A DNA stretch of 64,000 nucleotides from JASSUD01 sp031963445 (GTDB lineage Bacteria; Pseudomonadota; Gammaproteobacteria; Burkholderiales; Burkholderiaceae). The notes under the pieces were generated by a model. That model did no database searches. It saw only the letters and a list, made by a program, of their open reading frames with translations, and was not told the DNA's origin. Positions 1-8,735 of this stretch are shown in pieces. The stretch covers positions 1,860,001-1,924,000 of the forward strand of contig JASSUH010000001.1 in NCBI GenBank assembly GCA_031963445.1. The letters are read 5' to 3'. Numbering within the stretch: the stretch's first letter is position 1; each line of letters opens with the position of its first letter. The translations under genes and the position numbers were made by a program.

Positions 1-2029
1 CAACAACAGTAATCTTATGAACCAACAATCTATCAAAAAATACTTTAGGATCTCTGCTTGCTTCATCGCTAAATATAACAATCCTAGCCCCAGAAAAGAG
101 TGGTAGAAAAATTTGCCTAAATAATGATGAGAATCCTAATGAAGCTGTAACCGCATAACTATCAGCAGTCGTCAACTCAATCGAAGATTTTAAATTATGG
201 CAGTACGCCTCAAACCCTGCATAGGAAATAGAAATTTTTTTCGGCTCACCTGTTGTGCCTGATGTGTAAACAATATAGGCAATTTGATCTGCATTAGGTA
301 AAAAATCATTATTTTCTATATTTTCATGAACAATTAGTGAATCTTTATTAATAATTTGTCTATTATTAAAGACTTCAGCATTACTATTCGTTATAATAAA
401 AAAAGGATTTGCATTTTTAACAATAAAATCGATATTATTCTTATGAGAGTTTAAATCAATAGGTAAAACTGTCGCGCCGACTTTAAAAATAGCCAGCATC
501 CAAATGACAAAATTTGCATCTCGTTCTAAAGCTAAACCAACAATATTACCCGGTTTGACTTTATTGTTTCTTAATATTGAAGAAAACTGGTGAACTTTTG
601 AGAGTAATTCTTCGCCAGTATACGAGCATAAATCATCTGACAATATGACATGTCCGATTCGGCTCTTTATGATATTTTCTATGCCATCGTACAAAGCAAT
701 GCTTGAGGGTCTGTTCTGTTGATTGCCTTGTAGAACCATTTTTTTTAGATTGGCAGCTAAAGTGCTAAAGCTATCGTCCGCGTTTGTTGCAAGATACTCC
801 GGAAATTTGGAAAGATAGGAGTAATATAACTCCCCAATGTACTCAGAAATCTTCAGTGGCACTTGGCTTGCGTCTGTATAGAGCTCTATTACAATCGAGT
901 CTTTATATTCATTGCACAATAAATAAAATTTAAATGGCTGCAAAATTGAAGCTGATGCACTTTGGTTGTTCGCTTTTGTTAGCAATGATGATCTATTATT
1001 ATCATACTTATTATATTGAAAAAAAATTGGGAAATCATTTTTTTTATGTTGATTAAAACTGTTATTTTTTCTTAAAAATTGAATAAAATTGTCATCAATA
1101 CTGTCATTGGCATCTTGCTCACTCAAGGAATGTGACACAGATAAAATGATCTGCTTTGTACTTAAACCATGTGTTATAAAATTATGTTCTAATTTATTAA
1201 CCCAAGCAATGTTTCCGAGCAAATTCATTAATGTATTATCTTCAACACAGTCGCGCAATATTCCAATCTGAAAAATATTATCATTTGTGTAATAGCTTAA
1301 AATATGAATAAATATAGCTAAATAAACAGATCTATTGCCAAAGCTATTAGTATCGAGAGACTGCTTTAGCAAATCATAGTTATCTCCCTCTAGCTTAATC
1401 ATCTGTCCATGAATAACCGGAATCTCTCTCTTACTGGCTAATTCCAACTCAAAATTAAACTTCATATTTTTTTCATTTTGATGTGAATCAGGAGAGTGTG
1501 CCGAATATTTCTCAGCTTGGAGTTCTTCAATCTTTTTTTGTTGCCATGCGATGTAATCAAAATAATTAATCTCTTCAAATTCTTCTTGGTACTTATTTTG
1601 CAATTTAAGATTAATAATGCTGGCTACGTTATTTACAGTTCTTTGATCGAGAATTGGACTATTAGTTTCAAATGATAATATATAAAAACTTTCAACTGGC
1701 TTTATAAATACGGATGTATAGGTGTTTTTGTTCTCTATCGTTATTAAGATACCTGCTTTACACTTTATTACTTCAGGGTTTTCGCACTGGAGCGGAATTA
1801 CTGTTAATTTAGGATTTTTATTTAAACATTGATATGAAAGAGATGTATCATAATAAAGGCTAAATATAGGGATTGATTTAAGAATTTCTTCTAAAATATG
1901 AGCTATTTTTTCTATGGCATAGTTGCATTCCAAGTGAGTGCTATATACATACTTTGCCAATAATCCATTTTTCTGTAACAGAAGCTTTTGCTGTATAGAA
2001 AGATAATGATATTCATTGTCGGCATTCAT
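1..2029 (-). CDS. Nonribosomal peptide synthetase, condensation-like plus adenylation domain (partial, runs off left edge)
   Basis: No stop occurs on the minus strand from the ATG at 2029 to the window edge, giving at least 676 residues. Residues about 1-430 resemble a condensation domain, including the usual linker-type segment FDYIAWQQKK; the HHxxxDG catalytic motif is degenerate and reads NSPILDQ at residues 123-129. From about residue 437 an adenylation domain starts, with the A3 motif YTSGTTGEPK near residue 588 and an A4-like segment GFSSLFRQIF near residue 632. The enzyme would activate an acid as an adenylate and pass it to a carrier protein in assembly-line peptide synthesis. It begins 18 bp after the oxygenase gene, so it is probably in the same operon. 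The conserved A4 aspartate appears to be serine. Base composition is AT-rich compared with the eCIS genes. Confidence 0.9.
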   Translation of the reverse strand, partial: MNADNEYHYLSIQQKLLLQKNGLLAKYVYSTHLECNYAIEKIAHILEEILKSIPIFSLYYDTSLSYQCLNKNPKLTVIPLQCENPEVIKCKAGILITIENKNTYTSVFIKPVESFYILSFETNSPILDQRTVNNVASIINLKLQNKYQEEFEEINYFDYIAWQQKKIEELQAEKYSAHSPDSHQNEKNMKFNFELELASKREIPVIHGQMIKLEGDNYDLLKQSLDTNSFGNRSVYLAIFIHILSYYTNDNIFQIGILRDCVEDNTLMNLLGNIAWVNKLEHNFITHGLSTKQIILSVSHSLSEQDANDSIDDNFIQFLRKNNSFNQHKKNDFPIFFQYNKYDNNRSSLLTKANNQSASASILQPFKFYLLCNEYKDSIVIELYTDASQVPLKISEYIGELYYSYLSKFPEYLATNADDSFSTLAANLKKMVLQGNQQNRPSSIALYDGIENIIKSRIGHVILSDDLCSYTGEELLSKVHQFSSILRNNKVKPGNIVGLALERDANFVIWMLAIFKVGATVLPIDLNSHKNNIDFIVKNANPFFIITNSNAEVFNNRQIINKDSLIVHENIENNDFLPNADQIAYIVYTSGTTGEPKKISISYAGFEAYCHNLKSSIELTTADSYAVTASLGFSSLFRQIFLPLFSGARIVIFSDEASRDPKVFFDRLLVHKITVV

Positions 2030-2047
2030 TTTTTTTACCCTATATTA

Positions 2048-3076
2048 TTAAATAATTCCACCGACTCTGTTTTTAGGCTCATACATCTCACCTAATGTCA
2101 GCGCTATGAGACGATCACCTTTGTATGGTGTTCTAGAGTGGGCAGTTAACATATTGTCCAGCATTAATACATCACCTTTCTCCCATGGGAAGATAGATTC
2201 ATGCTGAGCATAACAATCTGTGATCTCGTCAATGATTTCTTGGGTAATAGGGTCGCCATTTCCAAAGTATGAATGACGTGGTAAATCTTCTTCCCGATAG
2301 CTCTTGAGCAAAGCTTCTGATACCGACTTTTCTAAACTTAACACGTGGAAATGATGGGCTTGGTTAAACCATACCATGTCACCTGTTGTGGGATGTCTAG
2401 CAATAGCATGTCGAACTTGTTTTGTCCTTAACCCATTATCTGGCAACCATTCAAATTCAATATCATGCTGTTTGCAATATGCTTCTACTTCGCTTTTATT
2501 AGTGGTATCAAAAGAGTGTTCCCAACTTAATCCAACGTCTTTTTGAAAATTTTTAACATACATAACTCCATATTTTTCGAATTTTTTTCTAGTTGCATTA
2601 CTTAGAGATAGCAAAACCTGACGACAATCAGAAATCGGTGTATAACCCTGCTCTTCTGCTGGGTGAAAACAGCAGAACCATATTTTCATCGGCCACTGAT
2701 GTGAGAATGAAGTAGTATTGTGGAAATGAATATATTGATCTGCTGGATGAATTGTTGAACTATAAACATTTTTTTCAAGCGTTGTTCTCGGTGATCTTTT
2801 CTCAACATATGGCAGGAGTTCATCGACAAAACATAATGAAAAATTTCGAAGTTTTTCTGTTGAGTCAATATTGTAGCCTCTAAACAAAATTGCGCCATAT
2901 AATAACAAGTTTTGAATTATTTCTTCTTTTTTCTCTTTTAAGCAAGATACTTCAAAATATTCATTATTTGTGCTGGGTTGTATAACAAGAGGAATTTTAT
3001 TATTTCCTTTTAAGAAACTTTTATTTATTTGATATTTTTCAATGACGGGTTTTTTTTCTAGAATTTTCTCAAACAT
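2048..3076 (-). CDS. TauD/SyrP-like Fe(II)/2-oxoglutarate-dependent oxygenase
   Basis: This 342-residue protein resembles the TauD/TfdA superfamily branch found in NRPS clusters (SyrP-like amino acid hydroxylases): the segment SHQWPMKIWF is typical of that branch, followed by a PISDCR segment. The distal iron ligand is H313 (in LTAHSRTPYKGDR) and the 2-oxoglutarate-binding arginine is probably R322. The proximal motif, normally HxE/D, reads H119-N120-T121, so the acidic metal ligand is missing. A good ribosome binding site (AAGGAG) precedes the ATG. It lies 18 bp upstream of the NRPS start and 76 bp after the aminotransferase-like gene, pointing to a tailoring or precursor-modifying role. It could hydroxylate, act as a halogenase-like variant, or be inactive. 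Confidence 0.88.
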   Translation of the reverse strand: MFEKILEKKPVIEKYQINKSFLKGNNKIPLVIQPSTNNEYFEVSCLKEKKEEIIQNLLLYGAILFRGYNIDSTEKLRNFSLCFVDELLPYVEKRSPRTTLEKNVYSSTIHPADQYIHFHNTTSFSHQWPMKIWFCCFHPAEEQGYTPISDCRQVLLSLSNATRKKFEKYGVMYVKNFQKDVGLSWEHSFDTTNKSEVEAYCKQHDIEFEWLPDNGLRTKQVRHAIARHPTTGDMVWFNQAHHFHVLSLEKSVSEALLKSYREEDLPRHSYFGNGDPITQEIIDEITDCYAQHESIFPWEKGDVLMLDNMLTAHSRTPYKGDRLIALTLGEMYEPKNRVGGII

Positions 3077-3152
3077 GTTCTACTCCTTGCATGCCACTTA
3101 TGTTAAGAAAGAGGTGATACAATAGGATTACCATTTTTTTGATAAAAATATT

Positions 3153-4018
3153 CTATAATATATAATTAGTTACACAGCATCTATTAACAAAATCATCAAG
3201 ATTAAATTTTTTGTATTTATCGTCACTTGAAAGACCAAAAATAACTGTTTTTGATGCCTTGATATTTTTTTCGCTGCACACTTGTAATTGTAGTGCGCGG
3301 TATTTTTTAAAAATATAATCAGGGCTAAAATTTTTGGCTAATTCTCCGCAAACTTTAGCGGAAAGCATTTGAACATAATTCCACTTGTTTTGAACTGCTA
3401 AAGAAGATGTTTCGATATTTGTAAATTGAATTCCTGATCGAAAAGTACCACTAGAGAAGGCTTTACTCATGCTGAAACAAACGCTGTCAATGCATTTGAA
3501 ATTTGTGTCTAATTTCAATCCCGAACATATGCCAAAGAAAGCACAATCAATCAAAGTTGGAATTTTTTCGCCTCAGCTTGCTCTAGTACTGCTTGATGAT
3601 TAGGGTGAGCTTCTCCTGTAGCAGAAAAAGGTGCACTAATAATGAACGCATCATCAGGCTTAAATTCACCATCATAAAATCGCCAATTTTTGATGAAACG
3701 TCTCAAATATGGATATTCACCTCTAAAAAATACCATAGTGCGGTTAATGTGGCGCATATAGAAATCATCAAATATTTGCGTCACTCCCGATGCCAAATAT
3801 CGGTGTCCGAATCTGCCAAGCCCTTGCACATCGTTTAATGTTGAGGAAGCAATCCATGATTCAAAAATATTAAGGAACTCTTTCACTGTATTGATTGGAA
3901 ATCTGTATGGTGTATTGGCTACAAAGAACTCCGCCACTTTCATCTTGCATAAGAAATCATGAATTTCTATATTAGGTATAGGGGTAGCGCTTCTGGTGAA
4001 TTCAGCCGATACACTCAA
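3153..4018 (-). pseudogene. PLP-dependent aminotransferase-like gene split by a -1 frameshift
   Basis: Two overlapping frames (3551-4018, 155 residues; 3153-3554, 133 residues) together read as one fold-type-I PLP enzyme. The first ends AKKFQL and stops right after a run of six A on the coding strand (3563-3568). Stepping back one base there restores AKKIPTLIDCAFFGIC, continuing into SMSKAFSSGTFRSG, which fits the Schiff-base lysine motif SxSK of aminotransferases; the D of IDCAFFG would contact the pyridine nitrogen. The first frame starts with TTG behind GAGAGGTG. The TTG that opens the second frame is an internal leucine codon, not a real start. The combined length (about 285 residues) is short for the fold. 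The gene leads the NRPS operon and may supply an unusual amino acid. It could be a pseudogene, a sequencing error or a slippage site. Confidence 0.65.
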
Positions 4019-4314
4019 TTTTCACCTCTCTGTGGTGGTGCTGCGTAAATTTTCTGAATTCGCGGCTAACGCGCAGTAACTTTGTGTGGACGAACCAAAG
4101 GGGGAACGCTTACTCCCGATGTCATAAGCTCCCTCACTATCCATCACTGCAATCTAGCATTTATGCATACTGCCTATTATTTGCACTGCATATCTCATTG
4201 CATGAATACTATTAAGCGATCCGTCAATAAGAACCTTATACTTATAATTAGGCTTAGCTCTTTATATGAGAATCGAATATTGACCTGATTCAATCAAGTC
4301 AACGCAAAATACAA
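4019..4314. other. Intergenic stretch upstream of the NRPS operon
   Basis: No convincing coding sequence is seen. The part next to 4018 must contain the ribosome binding site and probably the promoter of the leftward operon; the right end merges with transposase debris. Confidence 0.4.
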
Positions 4315-4503
4315 CTATCCTCTTCTGTGTGTTTTTATGGCGCAGAAGCACTGACATTCTGCCTTGGCTTCTGCTTTCAAACTTTGACCTACGTCAATGG
4401 CAAGGCATTCACTGGTGTAATTGTCCACAATGGGTAAGGTTCGTAATCGGCGACCATCAAACAAAGTATCGACCACCAAATCCATGCTCCAGATTTCATT
4501 CAT
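4315..4503 (-). mobile_element. IS3-family OrfB transposase fragment
   Basis: The 62-residue frame begins NEIWSMDLVVDTLFDGRRLR and continues PIVDNYTSECLAIDVGQSL, matching the first catalytic region of IS3-family DDE transposases (NExWSMDFVxDxLFDGRRxR). Both ends of the protein are missing and the frame stops soon after. It is a remnant without function and belongs to the insertion-sequence graveyard that continues to about 6480. Confidence 0.8.
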
Positions 4504-4648
4504 ATGAACCGCTTATCGCTCGGGTTGTCTTAGGCGTCCTGCTTTATTACCTTAGGGCGATAATATATGAGGAACTTCCACGTTGTTGCACAAGTGCGAC
4601 CTGATCTTGCTCTGGTTTAACGTACAGTTGGGTGAATCAAAACCCTGC

Positions 4649-5104
4649 CTAGTACGGAACCAGTATTGCCATCCCGAAATGCATGATGGTTTTATCGCGC
4701 TTGCCTAAGCATGCTTTTTTAAGCATGTTGCCGACCATTGGGAATGCTGGGCTTGTCGCGCTCTCATAAGCAGTGATCTCCGAGTTGTATAAGTCCATCA
4801 CCGGTGAGAAGTATAGTTTCTGGCCGGCTAAGTTGAACTCAGTCACATCGGTTACCCATTTTTGATTAGGGCGTTGAGCACGAAATTGACGTTGCAAGAT
4901 GTTGGGTGCAATGCGCCCTATCCAACCCTTATAGGATCGGTATTTCTTTACTCGCACGAGTGACTTGAGTTGTAATTTCCCCCTCAGGCGTTGCACCGTC
5001 TTATGACAGCGGGTGCTCATGCAAGTGCAGTGATTTACTCGCTGACTGAAACCGCCAAGGCCAATGACGTAGAGCCTTACGCCTGGTTGTGTTGTGTGCT
5101 GCAT
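4649..5104 (-). mobile_element. IS150-type (IS3 family) transposase fragment
   Basis: The central part of this frame, about 4660-4990, reads IAPNILQRQFRAQRPNQKW, then VTDVTEFNLAGQKLYFSPVM, the catalytic core of IS150-group OrfB (PNQKWVTDVTEF, LYLSPVMDL). The expected continuation after LMHSDQGWQY is broken: the frame shifts near 4680 and ends MHFGMAILVPY. The first 35-40 residues overlap an opposite-strand IS66 remnant and are not part of the transposase. It is a dead element of a different subgroup from the fragment at 4315. Confidence 0.8.
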
Positions 5105-5185
5105 GACTTGCCAGCAGCAAAAACCGTCGAGGATGTCGAGGCGCTACTGCCTTGGAATTTTAACGTCGAGCGCTGTCTCTATTAG
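5026..5185 (+). mobile_element. IS66-family transposase C-terminal fragment
   Basis: The forward frame reads SAVIYSLTETAKANDVEPYA then HDLPAAKTVEDVEALLPWN, which is the characteristic C-terminus of IS66 TnpC (ALIYSLIETAKANGxEPYxYL, LPxAxTxxDxExLLPWN). Only the last 50 or so residues are left. It abuts the opposite-strand IS150 fragment at its 5' side, so one element probably inserted into or deleted part of the other. Confidence 0.8.
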
Positions 5186-5352
5186 TTCACATTGTTTCTT
5201 GGCCAGTCTAGCTATCGCTACATGGCCTGGCCAACATCTTACTTCCATCTTTATGCTTATTCCGCTGATATTTAGATCGAGGGGAGGTATCACTGCTGCT
5301 CAATCGCGCGTGGGTCGCAACCTCGATTTAATTATCAGCCAGGAGCACACCG

Positions 5353-5802
5353 ATGCAACTTCGTACGCGAGCTAACCTGCTGACGCTCGCAGGCCGATAC
5401 GCCAACCAGCGCAAGGTGCCTGCCAGCACGGTAATCAAGGAAATCCTCCACTACGAGATCCTCTATGCTTTAACGCAAAGCGGTGCAGCGGCATCTCTCA
5501 CCTTTCAAGGTGGAGCTGCTTTACGCCTGTGCTATCAGGGCACGCGCTACTCCGAAGACCTCGACTTTGCTAGCAGTGCTGACTTCAAACCGGAATCGAT
5601 GGCTTCATTTTCTAACCTGCTGCACCAAGAAATCAGCGAAGCTTACGATTTAGAAGTGGAAATTAGCGCACCCAAAGCAAAGGAGCCAGCTAAAGGTATT
5701 CGTGTAGCTAGATGGAAGGCTAAAGTGCATGTACCTCAAGTGGACTTAGAGCGTGAAAAGCTTCGCCATTCATCGGCCCCTCCAACACCAGCGGTGCGCT
5801 AA
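5353..5802 (+). pseudogene. AbiEii/AbiGii-type nucleotidyltransferase toxin, 3'-truncated
   Basis: The start at 5353 has an upstream AGGAG. The protein carries the nucleotidyltransferase signature FQGGAALRLCYQGTRYSEDL followed by DFA, typical of AbiEii-like toxins of type IV toxin-antitoxin and abortive-infection modules, which transfer nucleotides to cellular targets. After about residue 138 (near 5765) the reading frame leaves the family and runs into the reverse strand of an IS630-type transposase, so more than half of the usual toxin (around 300 residues) is missing. No clear AbiEi-type antitoxin gene is seen upstream. It is presumably inactive. Confidence 0.8.
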
Positions 5803-6415
5803 GGTGGGTCTGATGCAGCACGGCGATAAAGGTGGTGGTTTTGTAGTGGCCGTGAGGCACTTTGCCGATTAACCGTCTTTTTTTCCAGTAGCGGCCATAG
5901 CGACGGACCATTTGGGTATTGACTGAGGTTTCATCAATAAATACTAGCTGAGCAGGGTCTAAATGAGCCTGTGACTGGCACCAAACTTGACGTGCTTGGG
6001 CCACCTCTTATCGGGCTTGTTCTTGAGCGTAGATAACTTTTTTTTTAAAGCTAATCTGATGTCGCTTGAAAAAATTCCACAGCGCGCCAATGTAAACGTG
6101 TCGCCCTCTTTCCTCTTCCACTCGCCGCTGCAGCTCATGCAACGTGATATCCGGCTCTTGCTCAACGACCCAGAGGAGCCAGCTTTCATGCGTTTCCAGA
6201 ATGCTTTTTTTATATCCGCCTCGGCGCTTGGCTTCAATACTCCCCGTGCTCTGCTTACGACGAAACCACGCCAGCGCACTGCTACGACTCACTTGCCAAT
6301 ACTGCGCTGACTCTCGTGTCGACATCCCACCTTCGATTGACTTTACCACCCGCTCTCTCAAATCCGATGAATAGCTCTTCGTGCTCATCGCTACCTCCAT
6401 TTCAGCAAACTTCAA
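5761..6415 (-). mobile_element. IS630-family transposase, truncated and interrupted by an in-frame stop
   Basis: The N-terminal 135 residues (6415-6008) hold a helix-turn-helix region (STRESAQYWQVSRSSALAWF) typical of IS630. An in-frame TAA then interrupts the gene, and the same frame continues as VAQARQVWCQ and the catalytic FIDETSVNTQM to GPMNGEAF, where it is cut off at about 5761. The C-terminal third with the last catalytic acidic residue is absent. The break coincides exactly with the break in the AbiEii-like gene, so the two are joined tail to tail. It cannot be autonomous. Confidence 0.85.
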
Positions 6416-6794
6416 AGAGGGTAATTTACTCTATTATTTCAAGGGAAAATTAAAGTGAAAATACTCTAAGTGATGTGATGGTGCGCCTAGACAAAGAATC
6501 CTTTGAGCAGGCCTTTACCCAGCGGGTGCAGGCTGGCCTACCAAACTTGTCATGTAAACATGTCGCTGGGATGGCAAACGTTTAAGAGGAAGCAGCCAGG
6601 GTAACAAGATCGTCCATTTGATGAGCTCTTTTGCCAGTAATGCATGGTTAGTTTTAGCAGCTCAGCCAGTTGCGGATAAACGGCATGATAGATAGATCAG
6701 GCCTCACCTATATGAGCACTATCACAGGGTATACCATCTCAAAACGTTAATATGACCCTTATAAGATACAGAAATAATAGTAGAGCAAAAAATT
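6416..6794. other. Intergenic debris before the aldo/keto reductase
   Basis: The stretch holds the outer end of the IS630 remnant. A short forward frame from about 6480 (MVRLDKESFEQAFTQ) faintly resembles the start of an ISAs1-like transposase, but it is too short to assign. The promoter of the reductase gene should lie close to 6700-6780; no consensus boxes are obvious. Confidence 0.3.
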
Positions 6795-7760
6795 ATGGAA
6801 AAGAAACGCTTAGGTTCTTCAGATTTTTTTATTTCTCCGATTGGTATAGGCACATGGGCAATGGGCGGATCTAACGGGGGGCTCGGTTGGAGCGCTCAGA
6901 GTGACGCAGATAGCCTGAGTACCCTCGAGCGAGTCATCGAGCACGGTGTAAATTGGATTGACACCGCGCCACTCTATGGACTTGGGCATGCCGAAGAGAT
7001 CGTCGGAAAATTTCTTCGACACATTCCTGTATCCCGCCGTCCCTTGGTGTTCACTAAAGGAGGTTTTGTTTGGGATGCAGAGCGCCACATTTCACATTCG
7101 TTAGACCCGACTTCAATAGCCCGTGAGGTTGAAGACAGTTTGCGCCGACTTAAAATCGATGTCATTGACCTCTATCAGATACATTATCCAGCCCCAGATG
7201 ATGGCATCGAGGCCGCTTTGCATATACTTAACAACCTCCATAAAGAAGGAAAGATCCGCGCCATTGGGGTCTGCAACTTCGACGTACAACAGCTAGAGCG
7301 CGCCCAAAGTGTGGCCGCAATCACCTCTTTACAACCGCCTTACTCAGCACTACGGCGCGAGATAGAAATGCATATTTTGCCGTTTTGCGAACAAGCGAAG
7401 ATAGGCGTGATCGCTTACTCAACTTTAAAATCGGGTCTTCTCAGCGGGAGTATGACTCGTGAGCGCGTCGCAAGCTTACCTAATGATGACTGGAGAACTC
7501 AGAACCGGAGTTTTCAAGAACCTACGTTAACAAAAAGTCTGTTGCTCGTTGAAAAATTCAGGCAGATCGGTGAACGGCATGCAGTATCCCCTGCTGTTGT
7601 CGCTATTGCTTGGGCACTCAGAAAACCGACTATTACCGGTGCAATTGTTGGAGCTCGTCGTCCTGATCAGGTAGATAAAATGCTTGCCGCTGCGAGCTTC
7701 CGCTTAAGTGACGATGAATTAGATGAGATTGTTCCATTGCTGCCTGAACTTTCCCCCTAG
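6795..7760 (+). CDS. Aldo/keto reductase
   Basis: The complete 321-residue protein belongs to the NAD(P)H-dependent aldo/keto reductase superfamily, a cytoplasmic TIM-barrel oxidoreductase that reduces carbonyl substrates. The start RLGSSDFFISPIGIGTWAMG and the segment WIDTAPLYGLGHAEE (catalytic Asp and Tyr), the lysine in FTKGGF and the histidine in YQIHYP provide the full catalytic tetrad. The C-terminal GAIVGARRPDQV matches the cofactor-binding region. The gene stands alone between IS debris and pseudogenes and is followed by a good terminator, so it seems to be an independent unit. The true substrate cannot be read from the sequence. Confidence 0.93.
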   Translation: MEKKRLGSSDFFISPIGIGTWAMGGSNGGLGWSAQSDADSLSTLERVIEHGVNWIDTAPLYGLGHAEEIVGKFLRHIPVSRRPLVFTKGGFVWDAERHISHSLDPTSIAREVEDSLRRLKIDVIDLYQIHYPAPDDGIEAALHILNNLHKEGKIRAIGVCNFDVQQLERAQSVAAITSLQPPYSALRREIEMHILPFCEQAKIGVIAYSTLKSGLLSGSMTRERVASLPNDDWRTQNRSFQEPTLTKSLLLVEKFRQIGERHAVSPAVVAIAWALRKPTITGAIVGARRPDQVDKMLAAASFRLSDDELDEIVPLLPELSP

Positions 7761-7782
7761 ACTTTGAAAAGTGCTCTAGCTT

Positions 7783-7818
7783 AAAGCGTAGCCGTTTGTT
7801 CATCCTCTACGCTTTTTT
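7783..7818 (+). terminator. Rho-independent terminator of the aldo/keto reductase
   Basis: Arms AAAGCGTAG (7783-7791) and CTACGCTTT (7807-7815) form a 9-bp stem followed by an uninterrupted T run to 7818, 20 bp after the stop codon. Confidence 0.8.
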
Positions 7819-8240
7819 CAGCAATCTGTTGGCTTCTCTTGTGCCACTACAATATTGCTTTTTCCGGGAAGCCTAACACTAGGGCTGGATGAAAACCGAT
7901 TTTGCATTTTTAAAGTGGGTTTTTCTCCTCATTGCAAAATGGTTAGCGTCAGCGCTAGCACACAACGTATGCGTTGGGGCAAGGGATTCTTTTAATGTTT
8001 TCCAACAACGCTCAAAATTATTCACGGAATCTGTGCATAAGTCCGTTGAAAAGTACCGTTGATTTCTCCTAACCCCACTAAGATAAAGCTTTTTTTGGAT
8101 TGATCAATTTTTTGGCAAAAAGCATTATTTCAATTCATTGCTTTTATAGCTGGAAACTTACTCCATTCGCTCCCTACCATTGCACTAATTTGCTGTAATA
8201 AGTTGCCATACTATTTTTTTCGCAATGTCTCGCAAATAGT
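7819..8240. other. Intergenic region without recognisable gene
   Basis: No coding sequence is supported in this AT-rich stretch. It separates the reductase terminator from the adenylation-domain fossil. Confidence 0.4.
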
Positions 8241-8735
8241 TTCTGACTCCGGCGTATCCAAGCAAGCGCCTCACGCACACGCTCGCTGATGCGGTGCCGG
8301 CCATCCTGTTAGCTGATGCAGCGGGGCGTATTGCATTAGGCGAAACCGCGCTTACCTCGCTAACGGTACTTGACCCAAATACTGTGCCGGAATTCCCCAT
8401 CTTCAATCCACAGCGCGCTGGGCTGACCTCACACCATCTTGCTTATGTGATCTATACCTCTGGCTCTACGGGGATACCTAAAGGGGTCATGGTCGAACAT
8501 CACTCAGTAGTGAGTCTATACAGCGCATTGCAATCTCACGTATTCAAGCATCACCCAACTCAAGCTAGAGTTGCGTTGAATGCGAGCTTTACGTTTGACT
8601 CATCGCTAAAAAGCTTGCTCAGCCTATTGAGCGGCTGTACTTTAGTCCTGGTTCCGCAAGAAGTGCGAGCCAGCGGCGCAGCGATTCTTGATTTTTTAGG
8701 AATGGAAAAGGTCGATGTTCTTGATTGCACACCCA
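8241..8735 (+). pseudogene. NRPS adenylation-domain fragment
   Basis: The open frame begins abruptly after a stop as FLTPAYPSKRLTHTLADAVP, matching the A-domain segment PLDPxYPxERLxxML. It includes the A3 motif YTSGSTGIPKGVM, an A4 segment FTFDSSLKSLL with the amino-binding aspartate intact, and ends at VDVLDCTPT, the run-up to A5. Upstream A1-A2 and everything after A5 (C-terminal subdomain, carrier protein) are missing. GC content is clearly higher than in the NRPS at the left edge, so it comes from a different NRPS gene. The frame then runs into a HEAT-repeat fragment; a functional product is unlikely. Confidence 0.85.

Noticed and set aside
1089..1271. Forward 60-codon frame inside the NRPS gene
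   Set aside because: It lies antisense to a convincing NRPS condensation-like domain and shows no family features.
4082..4288. Forward 68-codon frame upstream of the NRPS operon
   Set aside because: No ribosome site, unremarkable composition and no recognisable family; treated as intergenic.
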